Shown here piece by piece: positions 31,763-38,454 of a stretch of 38,454 nucleotides of DNA (its first letter is position 1; each line of letters starts with the position of its first letter). The translations under genes were made by a program, and so were the position numbers. Origin of the DNA: an uncultured Slackia sp. (GTDB lineage Bacteria > Actinomycetota > Coriobacteriia > Coriobacteriales > Eggerthellaceae). The notes under the pieces were generated by a model. The model did no database searches, had not been told where the DNA came from, and saw only the letters and a list, made by a program, of their open reading frames with translations. The stretch is from NCBI GenBank assembly GCA_900555495.1, contig USLD01000001.1, positions 1-38,454 of the forward strand. The letters are read 5' to 3'.

Positions 31763-32097
31763 ATCCGCACTCCTGTCGCGCTTCAAGAACGAATCGGTCC
31801 GCCGACAGCGCAGTCGAAACGAAGCTCGAAACCCGCGCATATTTTTCGGCAGTGTAAAACTATGCAATCAGTATACAGACGATATATCAAATCCTGTAAA
31901 CAGAAAGAAAACGGCCGGGATTTGCAGAATGTTCGGCTAAACACGCTCATTCGATGCATGCTCGCGCATGCGCGCCGCCCATTTTTCTCCCTCGGGTACA
32001 ATAAACCCTCGAACACCGCGGGCCGGCTTAGCCCGCATTCGTAGAGCGTCCGGAGCAAACGCGCCGGGCGCATGTCATCCCCAACAAAGGAAGCCCC
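31763..32097. promoter_or_regulatory. Divergent promoter region between ydbS and murE
   Basis: This 335-base gap has no gene. The ydbS side (31850-31905) is AT-rich and contains TATACT read on the minus strand. On the plus strand a TACAAT box at 31997-32002 is a likely murE -10, giving a ~90-base leader with a 6-bp hairpin GCGGGC/GCCCGC (32018-32036). Neither promoter has a clear -35. Confidence 0.45.
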
Positions 32098-33606
32098 ATG
32101 AGCACCCTGCCCTCTCTTTCGCTGAAACACCTTGTCGAACTGCTGAATGCAGCGGGATGCGCGGCACGCCTCGAAGGCGACAATGCGCAGGTCGGCGGCA
32201 TGACGGTCGATTCGCGCGAAGCCGCGCCCGGGTGCCTGTTCGTCTGCAAGGGCGCCTCGTTCAAACCCGCGTTCCTCGCATCGGCGATCGACGCGGGCGC
32301 CACGGCGTACCTGTGCGACGAAACGCTCGCCGACGCCGTCGCGCAAGCAGGCGGCGACACGCCTCGCATCGTCGCGTACGACGTGCGCCGCGCCATGGCG
32401 CTCGTGGCCGCCGAGGCCTACGGCAGGCCCGACGAACGCTTGAACATCATCGGCATCACGGGTACGAAGGGCAAATCCACCACGGCCTACATGCTGCGAT
32501 CCATCTTCACCGCCGCAGGTGCCGAGACGTCCATCCTGGGCTCGATCGAAACCGACGACGGCGTCGAGCGCTACGAAAGCCACAACACCACGCCCGAAGC
32601 CCCCGAACTGTGGCGTCACCTGCGCAACACCGAAGAGGCCGGGCGCGAAATCATGGTGATGGAAGTGTCGAGCCACGGCCTGAAATACGACCGCGTGCTG
32701 GGGCTGCATCTGAACACCGCGTGCTTCCTCAACATCGGCCGCGATCACATCTCTCCCGTCGAGCATGCCGATTTCGAAGACTACTTCTCTTCGAAGCTGC
32801 GCATCTTCGATCAGTGCGAGACCGCCGTGGTGAATCTCGACTCCGACCATGCCGATCGCGTGCTTGAAGCCGCGAAATCTGCGAAACGCCTGGTCACATT
32901 CGCGATTGAACGAAATGGCGGCACGCAGGCCGACTACCTGGCGCGCAATATCGTCACCTCCGAGCGAGGCATTTCCTTCACAGTCGAAGCCGAAGGCGAA
33001 TCCCACGCCATGACGCTCGGCATGGCGGGCGCCTTCAACGTGTCCAACGCCCTGGCCGCCATCGCCATGGCGCGCCTTGCGGGCGTAAGCTTCGACGCGA
33101 TCGCCGCGGGCCTTGAGCACGTGCGCGTGCCCGGCCGCATGGAGCTCGTGGCCTCCGCCGACGGACGCGTCGTCTGCATCGTCGACTATGCTCACAACGA
33201 GCTTTCGTTCGAAACCCTGTTCTCGTCCGTGGCCAAGGAATATCCGGGACGCAAGGTGATCGCCGTCTTCGGCGCGCCGGGCGGCAAGGCGATCGAGCGC
33301 CGCGAATGCCTGCCCCACGTTGCCGGCCGCTACGCCGACTTGATCATCTACACCGAAGAAGACCCTGCTCACGAGCGCGTCGAGGACATCTGCGCCGAGC
33401 TCGCAGCCAACACCCCTGCAGGCGTGGCGCACGAGGAAATCTACGACCGCGAGGCGGCCGTCGCGCGCGCGTTCGAGGCCGCAGGCGACGAAGCGGCCGT
33501 CGTGCTGCTGTTGGCGAAAGGCGACGAAACCACCCAGCATCGCGGCGACGACTACCCCGAAATCAAGAGCGACCTGGCGCTCGCCCGCGAAATCCTGAAC
33601 GCCTAA
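32098..33606 (+). CDS. murE: MurE-type UDP-MurNAc-tripeptide synthetase
   Basis: A 502-residue Mur ligase that adds the third amino acid to UDP-MurNAc-L-Ala-D-Glu in peptidoglycan synthesis. Visible elements are the uridine domain phrase MTVDSREAAPGCLFVCKG, the ATP loop TGTKGKST (121-128), HNTTPEA and MEVSSHGL. NIGRDHISPVEH and Lys232 (SSKLRIFD, probably carbamylated) follow. The DNPR motif that selects meso-diaminopimelate is replaced by EEDPAHE (419-425), and the usual glycine-rich GCGGDRD is GAPGGKA. A DAP-adding enzyme is therefore unlikely; L-Lys or another diamino acid is more likely. AAAGGA precedes the ATG at 6 bases. Confidence 0.88.
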   Translation: MSTLPSLSLKHLVELLNAAGCAARLEGDNAQVGGMTVDSREAAPGCLFVCKGASFKPAFLASAIDAGATAYLCDETLADAVAQAGGDTPRIVAYDVRRAMALVAAEAYGRPDERLNIIGITGTKGKSTTAYMLRSIFTAAGAETSILGSIETDDGVERYESHNTTPEAPELWRHLRNTEEAGREIMVMEVSSHGLKYDRVLGLHLNTACFLNIGRDHISPVEHADFEDYFSSKLRIFDQCETAVVNLDSDHADRVLEAAKSAKRLVTFAIERNGGTQADYLARNIVTSERGISFTVEAEGESHAMTLGMAGAFNVSNALAAIAMARLAGVSFDAIAAGLEHVRVPGRMELVASADGRVVCIVDYAHNELSFETLFSSVAKEYPGRKVIAVFGAPGGKAIERRECLPHVAGRYADLIIYTEEDPAHERVEDICAELAANTPAGVAHEEIYDREAAVARAFEAAGDEAAVVLLLAKGDETTQHRGDDYPEIKSDLALAREILNA

Positions 33607-33663
33607 ACTTCCGCGGCCCGCAACTGCGGCGCCGTCCATCCACGCATCACCGGAAGGAGACCG

Positions 33664-33945
33664 ATGCCCACCTATATCGCCCACTACAAATCGCCCAATG
33701 GATCGACGCAGGTCTCAGGCGTGTTCGAATTCGAAAGCACCCATCGCGCAGGCTCCAAGCAGAACATGCACGATGCGCGCATGTGCATGCTGCAGTCCTA
33801 CGGCAACGAAGCCGTGGCCTGGCAGATCGATTCCATCGAGGCGAAAAAGGCCGACGAGGCGCGCTCGGACCACCAGATGCAGCTCGACTTCCGCGAGCCG
33901 GCCGAGCATAAGCCCAAGAAGCGCATCGTCCGCGGGTTCAAGTAG
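33664..33945 (+). CDS. Small conserved-looking hypothetical protein
   Basis: A 93-residue soluble protein that I do not recognise. It begins MPTYIAHYKSPNGSTQVSGVFEFES, suggesting a small beta-rich fold. A helical stretch (HDARMCMLQSYGNEAVAWQIDSIEA) and a basic tail (KPKKRIVRGFK) follow. GGAAGGAG before the ATG is a strong ribosome site. It lies 57 bases after murE in the same direction, with no terminator between and a very strong one after. It is probably co-transcribed with murE, which ties it loosely to envelope growth. Confidence 0.75.
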   Translation: MPTYIAHYKSPNGSTQVSGVFEFESTHRAGSKQNMHDARMCMLQSYGNEAVAWQIDSIEAKKADEARSDHQMQLDFREPAEHKPKKRIVRGFK

Positions 33946-34016
33946 GAGCAGCGTCGCCCGCCTTCCGATGCGGACCCATTCAAACACGCTGCCGAACAGG
34001 CGTAACGCAACAAAAA

Positions 34017-34054
34017 AAAAGACCGAACCGCATGAACGCGCGGTTCGGTCTTTT
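34017..34054. terminator. Strong bidirectional terminator
   Basis: A 15-bp perfect stem (AAAAGACCGAACCGC and its complement) with an 8-base loop, preceded by a run of nine A and followed by TTTTCGTTTT. It ends both the murE transcript and the converging asnB gene. Confidence 0.92.
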
Positions 34055-34105
34055 CGTTTTCCGGGCTTCGCTGGAATGTCGCGGCGAACGCGGCATGGAC
34101 GCGCC

Positions 34106-35968
34106 TTATGCGGCCACGGGGCCCTTCTCGTCCACGAAGTAACGCTTGTACCAGATCAGGAAAGTCAGCGTGGTGTAGATCTTGCGATGGTTGAGCGCGC
34201 GGCCTTCGAAGTGGTCGTCCAGCATGGCCATGAGCTTCTTCGTGTCGAAGAACTCCTCGGCCCACGGCGCGGTGAAGTACTCTTTCACGTAGTCGTAGTA
34301 CTTCTGCTCGCGCAGCCAGAACTTGATCGGCACCGGGAAGCCCTTCTTGGGGCGCGTAGCCCACTCGTCGGGCAGCACGCGGTTGGCCGCATGGCGCAAC
34401 ACCTGCTTGTTGCCATTCTCGTTCACGCGATAGCGCGCGGGAATGTGCTGGGCGAATTCCATGACCTTCTTATCGAGGAAGGGCACGCGCAGCTCGAGCG
34501 AATGCGCCATGCACATCTTGTCGGCCTTGAGCAGGATATCGCCTGGCAGCCACATGTTCATATCGAGGTACTGGCGCTTGGACAGGTCGCAGAAGTTCTG
34601 CACGCGGTCATACACCGGCGCGCACAGGTCGAATGCGTCGGGGCCCTTGGCGTAATCGGGCTTCACCACATCGTCGATTTCGTCGGGACGGTAGATGAAC
34701 GCCTGGCCCGTGAACCACTTCTCGGGCATTTCGGCGGCCTTCAGCAGGAAGTTGCGGCCCTTGAAATACGATTTGTCCGCAACGAACTTGCCCAGGCCGC
34801 GACGGATGCAGCGCGGCACGATGCGCTTGAACCTGGCCAGCGAGGGCACGTCTTCGTAGTAGGCGTAACCCGCGAACAGCTCGTCGGCGCCTTCGCCCGA
34901 AAGCACGACCGTGACCTGCTCGGACGCCAGCTGGGCCAAGAACCACAGCGGCACGCTGGACAAGTTCGACTGAGGCTCGTCCATGTGGTATTGAATCCGG
35001 GGCAGCATCTCGAAGAACTCGTCGGCCGTCACCATCTTGCGGAAATTCTTGATGCCCAGCTTGTCGGAAAGCTCGGCCGCGTAGTTGGTCTCGTTGAAGT
35101 CCTTATAGTCGAAGCCCACCGAGAACGTGTTGTCAGGCATCAGGCATGCGGCGATGTAGCTTGAGTCGACGCCGCCCGAAAGGAACGACCCCACCTTCAC
35201 GTCGGCGATGCGATGGGCCGCCACGCTCTCGTGAACCACCTGGTCGCATTCCTCGACATACTGGTCGAAGGTCTTGGAATCGTCATCGGAGAAATCGGCA
35301 TCCCAGTAACGGCGCACGTCCATCGTGCGCGTGGCCAGGTCATATGTGAAGCAGTGCGCCGCCGGCAGCTTGAAGACGCCTTCGAAGAACGTCTCGTCCG
35401 TCGCGGGGAACTGCATGGTCAGATACGGACGCAGAGCCTGCTTGTTCACGGCCTTCACGAAGCCGGGATGCTCGAGGAAACTCTTGATTTCGCTGCCGTA
35501 AAGCAGGTCGCCCTGGGCGGTGGTGCAGTAATAGAACGGCTTGATGCCGAAGATATCGCGAGCACCGAACAGGCGATTCTTCTTCTTATCCCAGATGACG
35601 AACGCATACATGCCGCGCAGGCGATCGACGACGCCCTCGCCCCACTCTTCGTATCCGTGCAGGAGCGACTCGGTGTCGGCGTCGCAGTGGAACTCGTAGC
35701 CCTTGGCCTCGAGCTCGCGACGAAGCTCCATGAAATTGTAAATCTCGCCGTTGAACGTGACCACCACGCTGCCGTCGGCGTTGCTCATGGGCTGCGAGCC
35801 CGCCTCGGTCAGGTCGAGGATGGACAGGCGACGGAAGCCCATGGCCACGTTATCGGCCAGAAACGCATCGCCCATGTCGGGACCGCGATGCACGATGCGA
35901 TCCATCATGGCCTGCAGGACCTGCTGCCTGTTTTCGATATCACCGGTGAATCCGACGAATCCGCACAT
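34106..35968 (-). CDS. asnB: Glutamine-hydrolysing asparagine synthase family protein
   Basis: A 620-residue AsnB-type amidotransferase. The N-terminal glutaminase domain begins with catalytic Cys2 (MCGFVGF) and has VHRGPD, FRRLSILDL and FNGEIYNF. The synthetase domain carries the ATP-pyrophosphatase loop SGGVDSS (264-270), then LSGEGADELFAGY. It would turn Asp to Asn with Gln and ATP. AsnB-like enzymes (AsnH of lactococci/enterococci, LtsA of corynebacteria) also amidate cell-wall precursors. The D-aspartate ligase homologue upstream on the same strand makes a wall role plausible here. AAAGG lies 6 bases before the ATG. A TAAAAT -10 candidate lies at 36032-36027. Confidence 0.92.
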   Translation of the reverse strand: MCGFVGFTGDIENRQQVLQAMMDRIVHRGPDMGDAFLADNVAMGFRRLSILDLTEAGSQPMSNADGSVVVTFNGEIYNFMELRRELEAKGYEFHCDADTESLLHGYEEWGEGVVDRLRGMYAFVIWDKKKNRLFGARDIFGIKPFYYCTTAQGDLLYGSEIKSFLEHPGFVKAVNKQALRPYLTMQFPATDETFFEGVFKLPAAHCFTYDLATRTMDVRRYWDADFSDDDSKTFDQYVEECDQVVHESVAAHRIADVKVGSFLSGGVDSSYIAACLMPDNTFSVGFDYKDFNETNYAAELSDKLGIKNFRKMVTADEFFEMLPRIQYHMDEPQSNLSSVPLWFLAQLASEQVTVVLSGEGADELFAGYAYYEDVPSLARFKRIVPRCIRRGLGKFVADKSYFKGRNFLLKAAEMPEKWFTGQAFIYRPDEIDDVVKPDYAKGPDAFDLCAPVYDRVQNFCDLSKRQYLDMNMWLPGDILLKADKMCMAHSLELRVPFLDKKVMEFAQHIPARYRVNENGNKQVLRHAANRVLPDEWATRPKKGFPVPIKFWLREQKYYDYVKEYFTAPWAEEFFDTKKLMAMLDDHFEGRALNHRKIYTTLTFLIWYKRYFVDEKGPVAA

Positions 35969-36078
35969 AAGGCACCTTTCGTAGTTGGCAAGGCCCCTTC
36001 GCGAGGCCCGTTATTCCGAAACGATGATTTTACCGCCCGAAGCCCCTCTTCAGGGGAATTTCGCCATTTCAATAAAAA

Positions 36079-36099
36079 GGCCCCGCTGAAAACGGGGCC
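36079..36099 (-). terminator. Terminator after the D-aspartate ligase gene
   Basis: GGCCCCG/CGGGGCC stem with a 7-base loop, followed on the minus strand by TTTTTATTG. It lies just past the stop and separates the ligase from asnB. Confidence 0.85.
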
Positions 36100-36106
36100 G
36101 AACGCG

Positions 36107-37357
36107 CTATTTGTAGTTGTCAGGGTTGGCGAATTTGTCGATATAGCGATGCACGTGGATCTTCATCCAAGCCCAACGCATCGGATTGAGGCGCAGGTCG
36201 GGAGCATAATCGAAACTCATAGACTCTTTACCCTGTGCGACCAGCTGCTTGGCACGCTCCACGAACTCGGGGTCTTTGACGTACTGGTACACCACCTTGC
36301 GCGGTACGGAATGCCAGAACACCTCGTTGGTGTTCTGCACGCATTCGCCCAGGTCGCGCTTGAATACACGGTCTTCCACCACGTAACGCGCGATATTGTG
36401 GCCTGCGGCCGTGACATGGTAGTTGGTGCGGCCCTGACGCAGATTGACCTCGAACACCTTGTAGGATCCGTCGCGGTCGTCGCGCTTGATATCGAAGTTC
36501 GCGAAGCCCGTGAACCCGATATTCTCGAGGAAGTTCTTGATGAGCTCCTGCAGCTCGGGGTTCGGCTGCGTGATGATGGCGCAGGGGTTGCCGAGCGCCG
36601 TAGGCGTGTGCTCTTCGAGGCCCTCGCGGCCGAAGCAGATCAGCTTCACCTTGCGGTTGCGGTCGCAGTAAGCGGTCAGGACGTTCATATTGCAGTCTTC
36701 GCCGACAACCATATCCTGCAGCAGCACCTCATCCGGATAACCCGCGCCGAAGATCAGGCTCAGGATGCGCAGAGCATCGGCCGGATTCTCAGCGGTGTAG
36801 ACCTTTTTCATGCCGTCGAAAGGATGCTCCCAATACGTCACGCTCATGGCGGGCTTCACGATGATGGGATACACGAACCCGACCGCCTCTTCGGACAGGT
36901 CGGCTTCGGTGAGTCCCTGGCTGAAGCGCTCGGGCGTCACAGCGAAGGTTTTCGGGTACGGAATGCCGTGCTCCTCGCACATGCGGTAGAAGCTCGATTT
37001 CGACTCGAGGCGGTCGCGCAGCTCGGCGTCGATGTAGAGCGTCACGCAGTTCTCGGGCAGGTCGTCCTGGATTTCGGAAAGCAGGGCCGCGTATACGTCG
37101 GCGCAGCCCCATACCAGGTGCATCGTGTCGGGATGCTTGGCCGCGAACTCCTTGACGGTGGCAAGAAGCACCTCGGGCTTATCGAGGTTCTCGTTGTAGC
37201 TGCATTCAACGATGCGGCTATGCATGGTGTCGCCCGCGGCGAAGCGGCCGAACGCATAGCTTTTCTTGCCGTACTGCTCATGGATGGCGCGAGCCACCGA
37301 GTAGCAGTTCATATCCCCGCCGATCAGTACGGGAATGAAGTCGATTTCCTCAGACAA
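36107..37357 (-). CDS. ATP-grasp D-aspartate ligase homologue
   Basis: A 416-residue ATP-grasp enzyme closely resembling the D-aspartate ligase (Asl) of Enterococcus faecium. That enzyme attaches the beta-carboxyl of D-Asp to the lysine side chain of peptidoglycan precursors. Shared phrases are FIPVLIGGDMNCYSVAR, FYRMCEEHGIPYPKTF, IIVKPAMSVTYW, EHTPTALGN, NIGFTGFANFDIKRD, EVNLRQGRTNYHVT and YVVEDRVF. The ATP/Mg residues of the grasp fold (Lys in VKPA, Glu and Asn in FEVNLRQG) are present. The start is TTG at 37357 with GAGGAG 5 bases upstream; there is no nearer ATG before the conserved region, and the frame to 37468 is spurious. The leader has a TATAAT -10 and a 10-bp hairpin. Confidence 0.88.
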   Translation of the reverse strand: MSEEIDFIPVLIGGDMNCYSVARAIHEQYGKKSYAFGRFAAGDTMHSRIVECSYNENLDKPEVLLATVKEFAAKHPDTMHLVWGCADVYAALLSEIQDDLPENCVTLYIDAELRDRLESKSSFYRMCEEHGIPYPKTFAVTPERFSQGLTEADLSEEAVGFVYPIIVKPAMSVTYWEHPFDGMKKVYTAENPADALRILSLIFGAGYPDEVLLQDMVVGEDCNMNVLTAYCDRNRKVKLICFGREGLEEHTPTALGNPCAIITQPNPELQELIKNFLENIGFTGFANFDIKRDDRDGSYKVFEVNLRQGRTNYHVTAAGHNIARYVVEDRVFKRDLGECVQNTNEVFWHSVPRKVVYQYVKDPEFVERAKQLVAQGKESMSFDYAPDLRLNPMRWAWMKIHVHRYIDKFANPDNYK

Positions 37358-37384
37358 GGTTTCTCCTCGTTCAGTATCGGTACA

Positions 37385-37427
37385 GGCGAACGGGTTTGCC
37401 CGTTCGCCGCAAGCGCCTGCGATTATA
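37385..37427 (-). promoter_or_regulatory. Promoter and 10-bp leader hairpin of the D-aspartate ligase gene
   Basis: On the minus strand a perfect TATAAT (37427-37422) starts a ~58-base leader. The perfect hairpin GGCGAACGGG/CCCGTTCGCC with a 4-base loop (37385-37408) follows within 15 bases of the predicted start. No T-run follows, so it may protect the mRNA 5' end or be a regulatory fold. Confidence 0.5.
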
Positions 37428-37489
37428 GGCGAGAACGCCGTCTCACGTGTAAAACGCGGGGGCAGCAAAGGCGCATTGCGGCAAGACCC

Positions 37490-37933
37490 TTACGCCAGGC
37501 GGCTGCCTACTTCCTTCGCTGCGGCGGCCTTGTCGAAGTTTCCGCCGGTAGCGGCATTGAGCGCGCCCATGACCTTGCCCATGTCGCGCTTGGTCTCCGC
37601 GCCCACTTCGGCGATCGTCTTCTCGACCAGGGCGACCAGCTCGGCGCCTTCGATCTGCTTGGGCAGGTAGCCTTCGAGAATTTCGACCTGCTCTTTCAAC
37701 ATGGCCGTACGTTCCTCGTTATTGCCCGCCTTGGCGGATCCCTCGAGCGTTTCGCTGGTCTGCTTGACCAGGCGCTTCAGCATGGCGTCGACATCGGCCT
37801 CGACGATTTCGCGGCGCTCGTTGACCTCGATGTTTTTCACCTCGCCCAGAACCTGACGAAGAATGGACAGGCGGTTTTTATCGCGAGCGCGCATGGCGTT
37901 CTTGATTTCTTCCTGCAGTGCGGCGTATTCCAT
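37490..37933 (-). CDS. yqeY: GatB/YqeY-domain protein
   Basis: A 147-residue soluble helical protein of the YqeY family, related to the tail of the GatB amidotransferase subunit. Family phrases are IKNAMRARDKNRLSILRQVLGEVKN, LEGYLPKQ, and DMGKVMGAL followed by the short C-terminal helix. Its function is not settled; the GatB relation suggests tRNA or amidotransferase binding. ATG at 37933 has GGGAGG 5 bases before it, so the frame to 37990 is rejected. A TATACT -10 candidate lies at 37999-37994. It precedes the D-aspartate ligase gene by 132 bases on the same strand without a clear terminator. Confidence 0.9.
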   Translation of the reverse strand: MEYAALQEEIKNAMRARDKNRLSILRQVLGEVKNIEVNERREIVEADVDAMLKRLVKQTSETLEGSAKAGNNEERTAMLKEQVEILEGYLPKQIEGAELVALVEKTIAEVGAETKRDMGKVMGALNAATGGNFDKAAAAKEVGSRLA

Positions 37934-37999
37934 GGTGCCTCCCCGTATCTCGTATCGCACGCCCGGCGGCGCGCGGATTTTGCCATACACCCAAGTATA

Positions 38000-38427
38000 A
38001 CGCGCGCGAAAAAGCGCGATGCGAAACGAACTGGAAACGCATCCGACCGCCCGAAACGACAGGCGAAGCGGCGCATACCGCGCCGAAGCGAAAGTTTGAA
38101 GGCCGCGCTAGAGGCACGCGAGGCTTACTTTGGAAAAAAGAACCGCCTCAGGTCAAAAAATGCGAGGTTTGGCACGAAGGCGTGAGGGAAGGCCGCCGTA
38201 TCGCTCGTGATAATCCACAAGATGATATAAAGCGCGGCATATCAATGCCGAAATAGCCCCGGAAAGCCGCGCACGCATCCGCACTCGTGGCATACCCTCG
38301 AAAAAATGACCTGAGACGCCTTCTTTTTCCAAGAAAGGCAGACGGGCACTGGTGCGAACCCATAAACCAGCCAGGCAACGGGCGCCGATGCGAAAACGGC
38401 AAAGCGACCGGACGACTGGACGCAAAA
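38000..38427. other. Gene-free stretch with paired inverted repeats
   Basis: No credible coding frame or tRNA is seen. CTCAGGTCA (38147-38155) is repeated in reverse complement as TGACCTGAG (38307-38315), each next to a homopolymer run of six A. CGAGG (38163-38167) likewise pairs with CCTCG (38296-38300). Inside is a hairpin CGGCAT-ATCA-ATGCCG (38235-38250). It could be an RNA gene, a small mobile remnant or unrelated sites. Confidence 0.35.
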
Positions 38428-38451
38428 AGGGCCGCCCCGAAGGAAGGCCCT
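38428..38451 (-). terminator. Terminator of a gene beyond the right edge
   Basis: AGGGCC/GGCCCT stem with a 12-base loop, followed on the minus strand by TTTTTGCG. It indicates a minus-strand gene ending just outside the window. Confidence 0.75.
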
Positions 38452-38454
38452 CAA

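Noticed and set aside
31783..33684. 633-codon minus-strand open frame opposite murE
   Set aside because: murE on the plus strand has full family motifs and a ribosome site; this frame is its antisense shadow.
35213..38185. 990-codon plus-strand open frame over asnB, the ligase and yqeY
   Set aside because: It is a mirror of three well-identified minus-strand genes; its composition is that of an antisense frame and there is no ribosome site.
38211..38222. AATCCACAAGAT as a possible DnaA box
   Set aside because: It is a single imperfect match without neighbours and most likely chance.
38340..38390. GGTTCGCACC on the minus strand, resembling a tRNA T-arm
   Set aside because: No acceptor, D or anticodon arms can be formed around it.
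38148..38454. Minus-strand frames of 70-90 codons at the right edge
   Set aside because: They cross a terminator hairpin, have no ribosome site, and use codons unlike the rest of the genome.

Overview
The window is a piece of a high-GC, gene-dense bacterial chromosome, about 62-65 % GC by eye. It most resembles the Eggerthellaceae/Coriobacteriia (Slackia, Eggerthella and relatives). The support is a membrane-anchored LuxR-type regulator at the left edge, frequent GTG/TTG starts, GC-rich codon use and a Tat-exported protein of unknown function. This assignment is inferred from protein style; no rRNA or marker gene is present.

Layout, left to right. (1) 1-2.9 kb: the end of a LuxR-type regulator, a lower-GC orphan ORF, and a yhdT-panF pantothenate uptake pair. 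(2) 3.0-4.9 kb: a full-length IS1634-type transposase gene in which all three expected catalytic acidic residues appear to be replaced, driven by its own good promoter. (3) 4.9-9.4 kb: a minus-strand run of glycosyltransferase, TSUP anion exporter, LytS-type kinase and LytTR regulator. (4) 9.5-13.7 kb: queT with a folded 5' leader, a Lys/Glu-rich membrane protein, and an OmpR/HisKA two-component pair. (5) 13.7-17.7 kb: a frameshifted Tat-signal protein, a LysR regulator, a 12-bp perfect inverted repeat, and a MetE-like methyltransferase. (6) 17.7-19.7 kb: a perfect parS centromere palindrome between converging genes, a membrane protein, a LysR relative with a shrunken effector domain, and an AT-rich gene-free stretch. 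(7) 19.7-31.8 kb: housekeeping and envelope genes, mostly on the minus strand: M18 aminopeptidase, purB, two TrkA-type K+ channel regulators, a 3D-domain cell-wall protein, two PspC proteins, a CNNM/CBS protein, hemolysin III, and the YdbT/YdbS bacterial-PH pair. (8) 32-38 kb: murE and a small conserved-looking protein on the plus strand, facing asnB, a D-aspartate ligase homologue and yqeY on the minus strand.

The most coherent biological story is at the right. A MurE lacking the DAP-specificity DNPR motif lies beside an asparagine-synthase family amidotransferase and an ATP-grasp protein closely resembling the Enterococcus faecium D-aspartate ligase. Together they suggest a peptidoglycan with a D-Asp or D-Asn cross-bridge. 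The other main leads are the catalytically dead transposase, the parS site, the queT leader pseudoknot and the LysR operator. Start sites were moved from the longest ORF where a Shine-Dalgarno sequence clearly favoured another codon; each case is stated. Family motifs are recalled from memory, not from a database search.
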